Assembly (NCBI GenBank): GCA_963402885.1
Contig: OY727098.1
Coordinates: 4,831,001-4,895,000 of the forward strand
Length of the DNA stretch: 64,000 nt
Direction of reading: 5' to 3'
DNA from: Antedon bifida
Lineage: Eukaryota > Echinodermata > Crinoidea > Comatulida > Antedonidae
Below, piece by piece: positions 45,997 to 56,841 of the stretch (the stretch's first letter is position 1; the number at the start of each line of letters is the position of its first letter). Under the pieces are notes generated by a model that was not told where the DNA came from, did not search any database, and worked only from the letters and a program-made list of their open reading frames with translations. The position numbers and the translations under genes were made by a program.

Positions 45997-46620
45997 TAAT
46001 AATTGATCAACTTTCAAAATTAAAACTTCAATATTAAAAGTAAATCAGTTGATTACATGATTATACGGCAACTTTCTCATGATACAGATAGAAAAACAGA
46101 CAACAATCCGATTTTCTTCTTGTTTTTCGAGAATAGTGAAATTTATTTTCTGTCTGCGGAAAATTATAAACGAAAAATAAAGAATACATAAACTTTGTTT
46201 ACCGCGAATATGTATATATTTTTTAAATAATGTTACTGAGGTTAAAAGAAACATTTATTTCATGTTTTCCTGCTTTATAGTTTTAATGTTTAATGACATT
46301 TTATACCATTTTAACTCCAACTTTTTGTCTATTGCTTCTTCTTGTATTTTGTCTTGTTATTTAAATTGATTTTGATCAAATAAAAGAATGGATGAATGAC
46401 AGATCCATGCTGAATTTTATTTACTCTGTAAATGGTTAAAAAGTTTAACATGAGACTTGCATTACAGTAACTTATAATCTTACTCATTTGAAAACAATTT
46501 AAAACTGAACGAATGAATAATTAATTATACTCAAATTAATAGTTTGATTTCTTTTTTAAAATCTTTAATATAAGTATTATTTCATAATTGTATATTTCAG
46601 TTTCTAAACATCTAAAATAA

Positions 46621-46787
46621 TATTAAATAAAATTTCTTTTAGAACAACCAAAAAATAATATAAGCGAACTTACAGTACGTTTCGAAACCTATCAGGTCCA
46701 TTCTCAACTGGCGTTTCATCGTCTGTAAGTTCGCTTATATTATTTTTTGGTTGTTCTAAAAGAAATTGTATTTAATACCTATTCCAC
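46621..46787. mobile_element. Foldback element with 54-bp arms
   Basis: Arms at 46621-46674 and 46734-46787 are complementary over 54 bp with one mismatch; AGAACAACCAAAAAATAATA and TAAGCGAACTTACA lie in the left arm. The 59-bp loop has TTTCGAAACCTATCAGGTCC and AACTGGCGTTTCATC. Near-perfect arms suggest a young insertion or gene conversion. Family unknown. Confidence 0.85.
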
Positions 46788-47448
46788 AACCAGATGAAAT
46801 TCTTCCAACATCTAAAATAATGTTGTGTTTGTAAAAGATAGTATTTATATCAACATAATTTCAAGCTCAATATTGTATCTGTTCGTAGTTTGTTTACTAG
46901 ATGCGAGAAAATGTATAAATTAAGTTTAATTTAAGTTTAATAAACATATTATAAATCCAAATAATACGTACCGTTACCGGTAAGTAATCAAAATAAAATA
47001 AAATTATTACTTTACTACAATTTTTACAATAAAAGACATCAAACCTTGTTGAAGGTTTCCTAAATAATATCTGTGTCCCACACCTTGTAGTATAAGCTTA
47101 TTTCTGATATTGTGTGTATTTATTATTATATGTATATTGTCATAAACATAGTGTGATGTCATTTTATTTGCGTTCGTTAAATTCGTGAACTAGCAACTAC
47201 TAATAATATCATAATTATCAGGAATTCCAATTAATAAATTCAAAATATAACTTTTATCGTAAACTAATAATTTTCGACAACAAATTATTTTTTACCGTAC
47301 ACAATTCACTTATGGTTACATTAAAATAATGTTAAAATGTTTACATACCTTTTTCTGCCATTCTTTCTGTCATTTTGTGACCTTTGACAATACCAATGAT
47401 TCTGATTTTCTCTTCGATCACAACTATAGAGGGCACCTATCACTTGAC

Positions 47449-47729
47449 AAGCCTCAATAATATTGCGGGATTTGTGTCATACTATGAGAGTAGGCCTAGA
47501 GATATTGGGGAAAGGGCGAGGGGCGTGTTGTAGGCTGTGTTAAAGCAGGGAGGAGTGAAAGTAAAAAGATTCACTCTTTTGGTTAAAGCAAGCCTTAATA
47601 ATATTGCGGGATTTGTATCATACTATGAGAGTAGACCTAGAGATATTGGGGAAAGGGCGAGTGAAAAAAGGCGTGATGTGAGAGGGGAGATGACCTGGAA
47701 TGTGTGGTTGTAGGGTGTGTTAAAGCAGC
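47449..47729. repeat. Direct duplication of a GC-richer 100-140 bp unit
   Basis: AATAATATTGCGGGATTTGT, ATACTATGAGAGTAG and GATATTGGGGAAAGGGCGAG occur 141 bp apart with only a few differences, and GTGTGTTAAAGCAG (GCTGTGTTAAAGCAG in copy 1) closes both units. The second unit carries an additional G-rich insertion. No coding frame is shared. Confidence 0.8.
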
Positions 47730-47730
47730 A

Positions 47731-47816
47731 ACAAATTAAACGAATAGCTTTAACCAGGGAAGTGAATCTTTTTAATTTCACTTTTCTCTGGTTAAAGCTA
47801 TATTCGTTTAATTTGT
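47731..47816. repeat. Long inverted repeat (37-40 bp arms)
   Basis: ACAAATTAAACGAATAGCTT and TAACCAGGGAAGTGAA are complemented by TTCACTTTTCTCTGGTTA and AAGCTATATTCGTTTAATTTGT (given in two parts here, the latter at 47795-47816), with few mismatches and a loop of about 9 bp. It abuts the direct duplication to its left. Probably a palindromic mobile-element remnant. Confidence 0.7.
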
Positions 47817-49213
47817 TTAATCAGTGTACCGGATTGCTGAAGATGTTTAGTTTAGTTGAATTCGGTTATTGTCAGTCCGATGGATATCTTATAAAGTCAA
47901 TTTACATCAAACCTAGTTTGTTCGGAATTATTCAGTTTAGGACTACTCTTTCGGAGTCTCAAAACAAATGTAAACTATACTTAACTGAACCTAACTGGTC
48001 GACAACCACATAAATTATACACATCACAACAGGCCATTTTTTGGCTTTTTGCTACAACCACTACGAACCGCATTAGTCGACTGGCCCACACTCCACCTGT
48101 GCAACGTTTTATTAAAGGTAATTTGCATATAGATGGTAAACCCACCTAACAAAGAACAATATGCTCTAGTGAACATTGACGTATTCACCTTCTGAACAAC
48201 TACTAAGAAATATAAACGAGATGTTTTATAAGACCAGTATATTTATTAAGGCCTGAAAGGGAATATGGTCAAGTAAATGGTAGGGTATAATATTATTGTT
48301 ACGGGGAAGCGATGGTCATTACTACGACCAGGTCAGTTTGTTTTCAAGATTTTGTACTAGGTATTTTGGGTTGGGATTGATAATATTATGTTGTGAACTA
48401 TAATAGATGTATTGAAAAGAGAATAATTGGTTTAAGTACACCAAAACAACTTGTATATTTTTATTTTCGTCTGGTTTTGATTTTTGCAGAGAACGATATT
48501 CTGTGGTAAACTGAATGGTAAATACACGGATACATTGCATGTAGAACTGCTGGATATGAAAATGTGCGGTTAAAAACAATAAATTCAATTGATTATTATT
48601 TTCAGCGGATGGAAATAAATATTTATTGGCTAGATATTATCAAAATTCATAGAAATTGGAGATTAATAGACAAATGATATAGGTAGCCAACAGTAATTTA
48701 TTATAGACAGAAATAAAGACGGTAGGATATAATATTAATGGTCAGCAAAATGACTGTTTTGTCCTTGACACTCGTTTTATTTCATTCTGAGAAGATCTCT
48801 TTTAATTTGGCCAAAATTGTCAGCGATATGATGACTTGAATGTGTAGATATTCAAAACCGATAAAAATATACCCCCGAGTGTAGAAGCATGATCTGTTTT
48901 CAAGGAGTCGAAATGAATAAGGTGGATTAGCAAATGGGCACGTTTGGGAGAGACATTGTTAATCTGCAACCATGGTACGAATGCATGCTGTCCTTCCAGA
49001 CGTTAAGCCCATGAACACAGAATTTCATAAAAGGATATTTATATATAAATCGTTTAAATACATTGAAAACACATCTATACCACACACCACTTCTAATTGA
49101 AGTAACTTCACAGGCTTATTGCCAAAAAAATACTTATAATAATTATTATTCTGTGGAAAATATTATTTTCCAATAAAAACTTTATCATTTACTACTAATA
49201 TTTTAGTTACACA

Positions 49214-49542
49214 TTAAAGATGTACCATATAACATGAAAATAAAGTGGAACAAGAAAGAATACAACTCCTCAGAAAAAAACCTAATTATTTCTAACATTT
49301 CTAAAAAGACAAAATAAACGGTCAAAGTTAACAAAAAAATCGTTTACCGACATGGGCTTCTGGTTAACTATTTTCCCCTTTAAAAAGTGTTCCTTAAAAT
49401 GTTTTTGTAATGTAAATATATATATTTTTCGATCCAATGTTTCGTCAAAGTGAAAAACCTATAGGCCTAATGAGACATTAAAATGGCAATTTGTTGTTGA
49501 ATATGCCATTTTTTATTTTCTTCAGGGGGATAATATGTTTAA
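49214..49542. mobile_element. TTAA-flanked inverted-repeat element, copy 2 (diverged)
   Basis: It begins TTAAAGATGTACCATATAAC and ends in AGGGGGATAATATGTTTAA. It contains TTTTTCGATCCAATGTTTCG and TCAAAGTG in the same order as the copy at 36287. Terminal repeats are degraded, so this copy is older. Confidence 0.6.
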
Positions 49543-52500
49543 CTCTCAGTCATTTTAACTCATAAGAAATAGTATTAGGATCAATGTTAATGACTGTATC
49601 GTTTATAGAGGGCGGTATAAAAAGACCAAATCGATACTATTGAATTTCAGATGTATCATTAATAATAGTTATTTTTATTAAATTAGTTTATAACCATTAT
49701 TGTCAGTTTATGTCAATACAAATACTAATGCAATTATGTGTGTGATTCTTGGCCAAGAGACTTGTATTAATTAAATTTACTGAAGAACGGAAAACGTACG
49801 AATAGTTAGGCCTAATTCATTAGTTGAGAAGAGGAAGGGCGAACATGCTAGGTGCAATGCATTAGCACGTCACTAGTGACCGACCCCGGATAGACCCGGT
49901 TCTATGATTAAAGAACAGATTACAAAAAAAAAACACATCATAACAAACCCGACGATGGACGTGTCTCAATTTCTTTTCAGATAAATGAGTAAGATTCAAT
50001 AATCTATTGCAACTGAAAGTTCGTCCATGAATTAAATTAATTAAATCAATCAAATAAAACCAATTAAACGCCATTTAAATGCATTTAAATTAAATCTCTT
50101 CATTAATATTTCAAATTAATTCGATTTTTTCCAAAATAGAACAAATTACCATTAAACACGTTTTCAAAAGCATTACTGAAAGTAAGGATGTAAACATAAC
50201 TGACGAAAATTAGGAATAATGATGAGGTTTTATTTGAAAATGAAACAAATGTTTTTATTTGATCAATAATAAATAAAGATATTCGGGATTTCAAATGGTC
50301 TCCTTTCCCCATTTACAGATTAAAGAGCTGGTTTACATTTATTTTTTTACAAATTTAAACTATATTTGACATTCTAAACTAACTAAATTAGCTCATTGCA
50401 ATGAAATAATATGATTTCCATCTTTATTAATATCTAAATTGGGAAATCATCACACTGAAAAGAAAAGATATTAGGCCTTAATGATACAAAACAATCGGCA
50501 GTCGTGACTACTGAAACTAGTGTTAATAAATCCACATGAAATCATGTAACGCAGTGGTATGAAACGACTTCAAAATGTTTTACACATTGAACATGGCCTT
50601 GTGATAAGACACTTTATAAATCCAGGTTTGTCTCCTCGACCCAGGGGCAAAGTCGCCCAACGAAGAGTAATCTCACTTCTTTCCTGAACGGCCATTCTGT
50701 GTTACTATATTTACACAAAGTGATCAACGTTCTAGATCTGTCAGTTTTTTTGAAAAAAAATATTGTACCATAATCTTGTGCAGATAGCGATAATGATCTC
50801 TAATCCGGGGAATAATTATAATAATACTCGGACATAAACAGCAGACATGCCTCCATTTTGTTTTCTGTCATTGTTAAGGTGTGAGAAGATTTCCACGTAA
50901 AATGAATTATGTGTCTGCTAATTTAAGTGGCGGTTTTTGTGATCTATGTCATTTACTACTGTCGCGTTATTGTCATGTCGAGTTAAATTTATTGCGATGT
51001 ACACGTGTTTTAGTGAAACAAATAATGTAACAAAAAATTGTTGCCATCACATTAATAGAATGAATGAATGAACGAATGAATGAATGTCCATACAACAATT
51101 AACATAAAATGGAAACTTGATTGCTAAAACATACATTAAGAAATGTTAATGTATGAACAAAATATTTGGAATAATGTCTTGTTTAGAACCTAAACTAATA
51201 TTACAAAAAGTGATATTCATAATCATCATTAAACAGTGAAGAAGTGGAAGTAGTTATGTATAATCAGAGAAGAATATATATATATTATAATATAAGTTAA
51301 AAAATAGGAGTATGATGAGTATACGAACTGTAAGTTATTGTGTACAATAATGTCTTAAAATACATTGTTATAGTCTATATGTTCACATTTATTAATAATG
51401 TATATTATAAGTAGGCCTACAGTAAGTATAGTACGTGATGAAAATGAATATACATTTCATCAGTTAATTAAAAGGTCTTGGATAAAGTTTGCTTTACCCT
51501 GTTTAACAGAGGATAAAAAATAGCTCAATTAGAGCTGAGGTAACAACAACCAGAATTAACAAATTGAATAAATCTCTGACATCGACACTATGAAATATGG
51601 GATCAGCGTCTAAATGATTTAACGCATAAATACGGATTCGTAGTGAGATGATTGGCGTGAACCAAGGATCACTTCCTGTAGATAATGATACCTGCTGAGA
51701 GGATGCCCGTTGACCTACCATCATCTTACTACCTCGGCCTTCTTACGCAGCCAGTGATTCTCAACTGAAGTCGATTCGCAGGTGAAGGAATCATACCAAG
51801 GCTATTGTATGCACCTGGTAGAATTTCTTTAACGGTTAACAATACAAATAATATGTAAAATGAATTATAATCTCATTCTACCTGTCCTGCTTTGGTGTCC
51901 TTTTATTTTATTAGTAACAGGCTAGGGGATGCTATTAATGATCTCTTGACCTGATAATTTATTTTAAAAATGGATTTTACAATTGTACATCTGATGACAC
52001 AAGTATTTCGTTACTAAATAAAGAGTAAATTTAATTTAATTATAATGGTCACTGATAGTCACTCTAGGCCTCCACTGATACAAATTGCAAAACTGAAAAA
52101 AAAAAATGAATTAAAAATGACCCTAAACAATTACAGTATCAACTACCGTAGAAAACGTAAGTTAATAAAGGCCTGCGTGCTATTCGACTTTGAATTTGAA
52201 GCATACCTATAACTGTCAACATTATTTTCTAAGGAAGTAGGCCTAATAATAATAATTCAATCATTTCAATTAATTTCTTGTTGACATTCAAAATGCAATA
52301 CATTACGTATAATAGGCCTACTATCTAAATTACATCAATATCAATTATAACAATTTAATATCAAATTTGATGAATACATTACTGCATTATAATAACGTTA
52401 AAAAATAAATCAAATTAACTAGTTATTTTTGGCATCTCTCTACAACCAATTAAATTTCAGTTTGATAATTTTCAGTTCACGTTTTGAAACATGAATTCAC

Positions 52501-52580
52501 AATTGTTTTTAAATAAATATCTGCGGCAAAGAATACCGTAGTTCAATAATCGGCAATGTGGTGCAGTAGTAAGTGCGAAT

Positions 52581-52677
52581 ATGGAAAAACATTTGGCTTT
52601 CTTATTAGGACTTGTCTTGCAAATATCTATGAAAGATGCATTATTGCCACCACTAATGAACAGCAATTTGGGATCAG
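52581..52677 (+). CDS. Signal-peptide exon of the 904-aa membrane glycoprotein
   Basis: ATG at 52581 opens 32 codons. A hydrophobic core (LAFLLGLVLQ) is followed by a polar region (SMKDALLPPLMNSNLGS), and the exon ends at TCAG|GTAACT in phase 1. The leftover G completes GAT (Asp) with the next exon. The exon lies in a position where a start exon was required. Confidence 0.7.
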
Positions 52678-55600
52678 GTAACTTTTAATTCCAAACCGAA
52701 GCCTAAACTTATGACTGTAATAGTTTGTGACAGAAAATCGGATGATTGTCATTGTTAGATTCATAGGAAAGTCTTGTTTTAGTCGGGCCTGTCAACATTT
52801 ATCTTGAAATGTTAGCTGCGAATAGTTGTAAAATCTGTCTCAATTTTAAATTATATCAGTATGGTTTTGTATGAACATTAATTGTTCTGAAAGAAGTTTA
52901 GGAATTATTCCAATAAGAATCCTTTTCATTCTTACTAACCAGGAATTACACTTGTTGATATAGAATTGGAAGTCGGAATCAGGTATATCTTAGCATAATT
53001 TAGCAACATTATGGTAATGTTGGTAGACAACATTTTCTAATTTTACTTTCAACATAGGCCCATCTATTGTAGTCTTAAACAACGTTACAGAATTTAAATT
53101 TAAATAAATGTAATTAATAAGATTGTTTGTTTGATAGTCTTATAACATTTGTAGCTTCAGTAAGTAACGTTTTTCTTTTCTTCTTTTTCTACAAATTGTA
53201 TAATATATTTTAATATAATAAAACTCTACACTGTTAGTGGTCATATTCCATTTTCTACATTGCGGAGACATATTGCTGCAGGATGTATTAAATAAAACAA
53301 TTATGCAACTAACTGTAATGTTGCAAACACTTATTATTTTCTCAGATTGTTCACAGGACAACAACGAGTTATACTTTGCGATACCTTTGGAAAAAGTGTC
53401 CAAAATTGAATTACTTTTCCTCTCTCATAAGCAGCAAGGACATGATGTCATTTACTTCTCATCAAACTACGAAATTGGAGAAAACTACATAAGTATTGAA
53501 AAAGTTATGGGAAATGATGTGTATAGACTTGATGTACGTGAAGGTAACTCAACAAATTCCCTGAATAATTTATTCCAGACGATCCACATCGAGTTTAAGA
53601 ACAATATCACCTTGATTTCAGTTTTTTGTGAAGATGAAAAGGAGGTTTTTGAGTTTACATCGGTGCCCTATCGTTTCATATGGTATAGGAAGTTGGATTT
53701 AATTACCCAGTGTGATATAGGTATGTTATTGATCACCTGTGCAATAACCGAATACATTATAAAATGAATTCTGAGTTGTACAGTTCAGTTATTTGTATTT
53801 CAAGAGAGTTAATGGAAGTACCCATATCTTTCAATATTCAGTTGTTTTTCATTTGAAGACATGATATAACAAGTATTTCATAGTCTTTAAACACAATTTA
53901 AGAATAGCTTATACAGTATAGTAATATTAATCATAAACATTGTTTATGAAGAAATTATTTTTGAAGAATTAATGTATCCTTTAACTGATTTCAGACCTAA
54001 CTAACGAGTGCAATACTTCAGGAAAACAAACAACTAACAACAAATGCGACAAAACAAGCAGTATTTGGTTTCGAGACGAAGATAATAATGTAATGCACTG
54101 TGCCCATTCTACATATCCGCATAATTGTTGCGAATATTTTAGAAGTGGAAAGTGTATTAATTCAACACAACACGACAATTATGGTGGTGTCAACAGTACG
54201 GAAGATTCATTCCAGACATATACTGAGATTGTGTACAGAACAGACACATGGTACCCTGAAAAGGAGGAAATTGATATTGAAAATACCACAAACGAAATTG
54301 CTTCTAAAAGTGATACAACAAGAATTCTTGACCATGATGTGAATGGTCTGTACCTAGTAGGGCTTACGACAAAGAGTGATGGCAACGCTATGTATACAGA
54401 AGAAGCATTTGCATATACCGTTATAAGCAATATTGAAGAAATAAGTGTCGTTGAGACAAAAGAGATAGGTTCTGAAGAAGATGAAAATATGTTAAGAGGT
54501 ATAGGAGATACCGATAGCAGCATGACTAGTGGCAAAGACGTGATTGTAACGATACGAGACTGGAATGGGACGGAAGAAATTGTCCTGGACGGTGCTGATA
54601 CTTTTAAGAAAGATGTATTTACTGAAGAAGTGGTGAGTGCTTCGAATCATGAGGTTAAAAATCTGAATGTTGATTTTGGCACCAACGGTGATGGTACTAC
54701 TGCCATCGGAGGATCTATGACCAGTGGTACAGGTGACAATGTTGCGAATGAAGATGTCAATAATGTCGAAGTGGTTACAGTTACTGAAAAAGACGCTGCT
54801 ACCAAAAGAGAGGCAAGTATCCACGAGTTTAATGAGACTAATGGAAAAGTTACGATGATGAGATATGATGAGATAGTTGTAACTGACATTATTACTAGTA
54901 TTATAACAGGCAACGATGTTACAAATGGTGATGTTAATGTCTTTGACGTTACGAAAGAGGAAACTATAACTCAACAGGCAATTGCTAGTGATACAATGGG
55001 TATTTCTACAAAAAAGGTTACAACTGAACAAGCAATTGGTACCGATACAATGGTTATTTCCACAGACAACCAAGAATTTATTGAGTCTAATGGAACAGTT
55101 ACAACTATATATGAGATAGTTGTAACTGACGAAGTTACAGTAAATGTCGCTGACATTATTAGTACTAGAAGAATAACAGGCAACGGTGTTACAAATGGTG
55201 TTGTCAATGTCTTTGGCGTTACGACAGAGGAGGTTACAACTGAATACGCAATTATTGCTACTGATACAATGGTTATTTCTACAGACAACCAGGGGTTTAA
55301 TATTACTGATGGAAAAGGTACGACTACAGATGAGACAGTTGTAACTGCTGCTGACATTAATACTAGTATTATAACAGGCAATGGTATTGCAACTGGTGAT
55401 ATAAATGTCTTTGGCGTTACGAAAGAAAAGGCTACAACTGATCATGCCATTTCTACTGATACAATGGTTATTTCTGCAGATAATCAAGTGTTCAATGATA
55501 CTTATGGAAAAGTTACCACTACAAATACATATATTGCTATTCATGCTACTCATTCTGATGAAGAACATGCTGTAAGCGGATATATAAATATTATTAATAG

Positions 55601-56237
55601 TTCTGATCAAAGTGTTTTCGATAAAACGTCAAATAAATTTAGTCTTAGGCCTACTGATGAAACTGTTACCAATTCTGACAAGAGTGTTAGCGGTAAAACT
55701 GGGAGTTTAGTTAACGCTACAGACACTATAGTTACTGCTGACGTAATACAGCAGACAATCAGTAGGGATAATATTCGCGTTACCAACGGTTATGTTTATT
55801 TTGGCGGCAAGGAAAGTTCAAGTACTATTCCGCCTGATATAAATGTTTATGAGGACAGCATTTCTACTACGACAGAAGAACACAGCTTCATAGATGGAAA
55901 ATACACAAGTGAAAGTAGTGAACACACATCCAATGGGCCGGTGGATACTGGAGGCGTCCAAGAGTGGATAACACATGGAAATGTAGTGACGACCGACAAC
56001 AATTTCAGCGTTACAGACAAAATGAAAACTGGTGAAAATACCCGTATGTCTAATTTTATAAGCGTTACCCATGTGATGGAAAATGCATATAAAAAGATTG
56101 GCATGGACACAGGTCTAGTAGTAACAATAGTGTTGATGAGTGCTATGAGTTTAACGTTGGTTATTGGATGCCTTTGCATTATAGTTGCTTTCATAGAGAG
56201 ACCATCTAATAAAATACAAGATAAAGGAGAACCTTAA
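52581..56237 (+). CDS. Type I membrane glycoprotein with repeat-rich mucin-like stalk (904 aa)
   Basis: Seen: joining 52581-52677, 53346-53720 and 53995-56237 gives one 904-aa frame with GT-AG introns, all phase 1. Residues 1-20 or so (MEKHLAFLLGLVLQ) form a signal peptide. Residues 33-157 (one whole exon) form a hydrophobic-patterned module starting CSQDNNELYFAIPLEKV, with N-glycosylation sequons. Residues 158-210 hold a cysteine cluster (KCDKTSSIWFRDEDNN, then HNCCEYFRSGKC). A long Thr/Val/Asn/Asp-rich stalk follows, including a 66-residue repeat in three copies. Residues 863-891 are a transmembrane helix, with 13 cytoplasmic residues. The ATG has A at -3 and G at +4. Inference: a heavily glycosylated cell-surface protein with a largely rigid or extended ectodomain and little intracellular signalling of its own. 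I recognise no family. The exon-module phase pattern is that of shuffled extracellular domains. Confidence 0.78.
53346..53720 (+). CDS. Extracellular module exon of the 904-aa membrane glycoprotein
   Basis: The acceptor TTATTATTTTCTCAG and donor ATAG|GTATGT bound a 375-nt phase 1-1 exon. The module has alternating hydrophobic residues suggesting beta strands (YFAIPLEKVSKIELLFL, IHIEFKNNITLISVFC) and three cysteines. The domain type is unknown; an Ig-like or jelly-roll fold is conceivable but not shown. Confidence 0.78.
53995..56237 (+). CDS. Stalk, transmembrane and tail exon of the 904-aa membrane glycoprotein
   Basis: A single 2243-nt exon after the acceptor TTAACTGATTTCAG. It encodes the cysteine cluster, the repeat stalk, the transmembrane segment (LVVTIVLMSAMSLTLVIG) and the tail FIERPSNKIQDKGEP, then a stop. 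Length and composition exclude a chance frame. Confidence 0.9.
54903..55550 (+). repeat. Coding repeat: 66-residue unit in the stalk
   Basis: Units start ITGN(D/G)(V/I) at 54903, 55173 and 55371, spaced 270 and 198 nt. Each holds VNVFxVT, TTExA, TDTMVISTDNQ and a V(V/T)T segment. The first unit is 24 codons longer because the TDTM..IST part is doubled. A fainter upstream relative begins near 54720 (TSGTGDNVANEDVN). The repeats make the stalk length-variable by unequal exchange. Confidence 0.85.
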
Positions 56238-56432
56238 AAGTAAATCATTGACAGAATAGCTTCGCCTAAATATGATAGTATATATATATATATCAAGAGT
56301 CATATAAACATAAACAATACCTTTTTTATTCAATTATACCTTTATTAATAATTATCTGTCAAATACTTTACACGGAATTTTTACATGATTTTAACATGAA
56401 TGTTAGGCACGTATGTTATGCCTATAGGCCTA

Positions 56433-56438
56433 TTTATT
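56433..56438 (-). terminator. Candidate poly(A) signal of the multi-exon receptor-like gene
   Basis: AATAAA on the minus strand lies about 125 nt after the stop codon; two further copies follow within 110 nt. Confidence 0.4.
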
Positions 56439-56494
56439 AGATAGTTATAGATAAAACGGTTCAATTAATATAATTTAATATAATAATTGATATG

Positions 56495-56500
56495 AATAAA
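56495..56500 (+). terminator. Candidate poly(A) signal of the 904-aa glycoprotein gene
   Basis: AATAAA lies 258 nt after the stop codon and is the first consensus signal on this strand. Confidence 0.4.
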
Positions 56501-56563
56501 TAATTTACAATTTATGTTATCAATCACAAGCAGCAACAATGTCAAAATCTAACAACCATCAGT

Positions 56564-56841
56564 TCAAACTGCTTTGTTGATCTTTCTGTTTGATCTGTCA
56601 TATGTTTCATAAACACCATCGTCATCAATACGTCGTTGACCGTTAGTCCTATGTTTTGGTACGGATACATGATTAAAAACGGTTTTTGTAACATCGGTGG
56701 ATGCGTAAGGAACTGTTGGTTCTTCTATCGGAACGTTTTGAGACCACTCTTTAGGTAATTGTACGTACATATAGCTCATATCCCGCGGTTGGATAGCAGG
56801 ATATTTGTCTTCAATTCGTGGGGAATCAACTCTTTTACCAT
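56564..56841 (-). CDS. Receptor-like gene terminal coding exon
   Basis: After CAATTTCAG the exon encodes 91 residues and a stop. Tyrosine motifs are DKYPAI, SYMYVQLPKEW, VPYASTDV and DDGVYETYDRSN. YVQL fits a Yxx-hydrophobic sorting or SH2 motif. Confidence 0.8.

Larger units (their letters stand above)
34955..52580. other. Gene-poor interval between pitx and the membrane-protein pair
   Basis: Apart from the exon-like frame at 35378 and the repeats listed, I see no gene. The long chance frames (for example 47717-48013 and 48322-48588) overlap repeats or have no start, splice or domain evidence. Simple repeats include AATG units near 51058-51086 and ATAT near 51274-51290. Confidence 0.45.
56238..56563. 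other. Convergent intergenic/3' UTR interval
   Basis: 326 bp separate the two stop codons. The plus strand has AATAAA at 56495-56500. The minus strand has AATAAA at 56438-56433 and again at 56346-56341 and 56330-56325. If the plus signal and any minus signal are used, the 3' UTRs overlap in antisense. A TA microsatellite lies at about 56279-56293. Confidence 0.5.

Noticed and set aside
46675-46733. Hammerhead ribozyme in the foldback loop
   Set aside because: CTGATAG and GAAAC strings are present on the minus strand, but the conserved CUGANGA core and the three stems cannot be assembled.
47717-48013. 98-codon plus-strand frame
   Set aside because: Its first third is the long inverted repeat at 47731-47816 and the remainder has no domain or splice evidence.
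54492-55610. 372-codon minus-strand open frame
   Set aside because: It lies exactly opposite the repeat stalk of the 904-aa protein. It is open because the periodic codons of the sense repeat exclude antisense stops, its composition is Ile/Ser/Asn/Cys-rich and implausible, and it has no splice or start evidence.
54179-56194. Several other minus-strand frames of 80-140 codons
   Set aside because: They are shadows of the same plus-strand exon in other frames.
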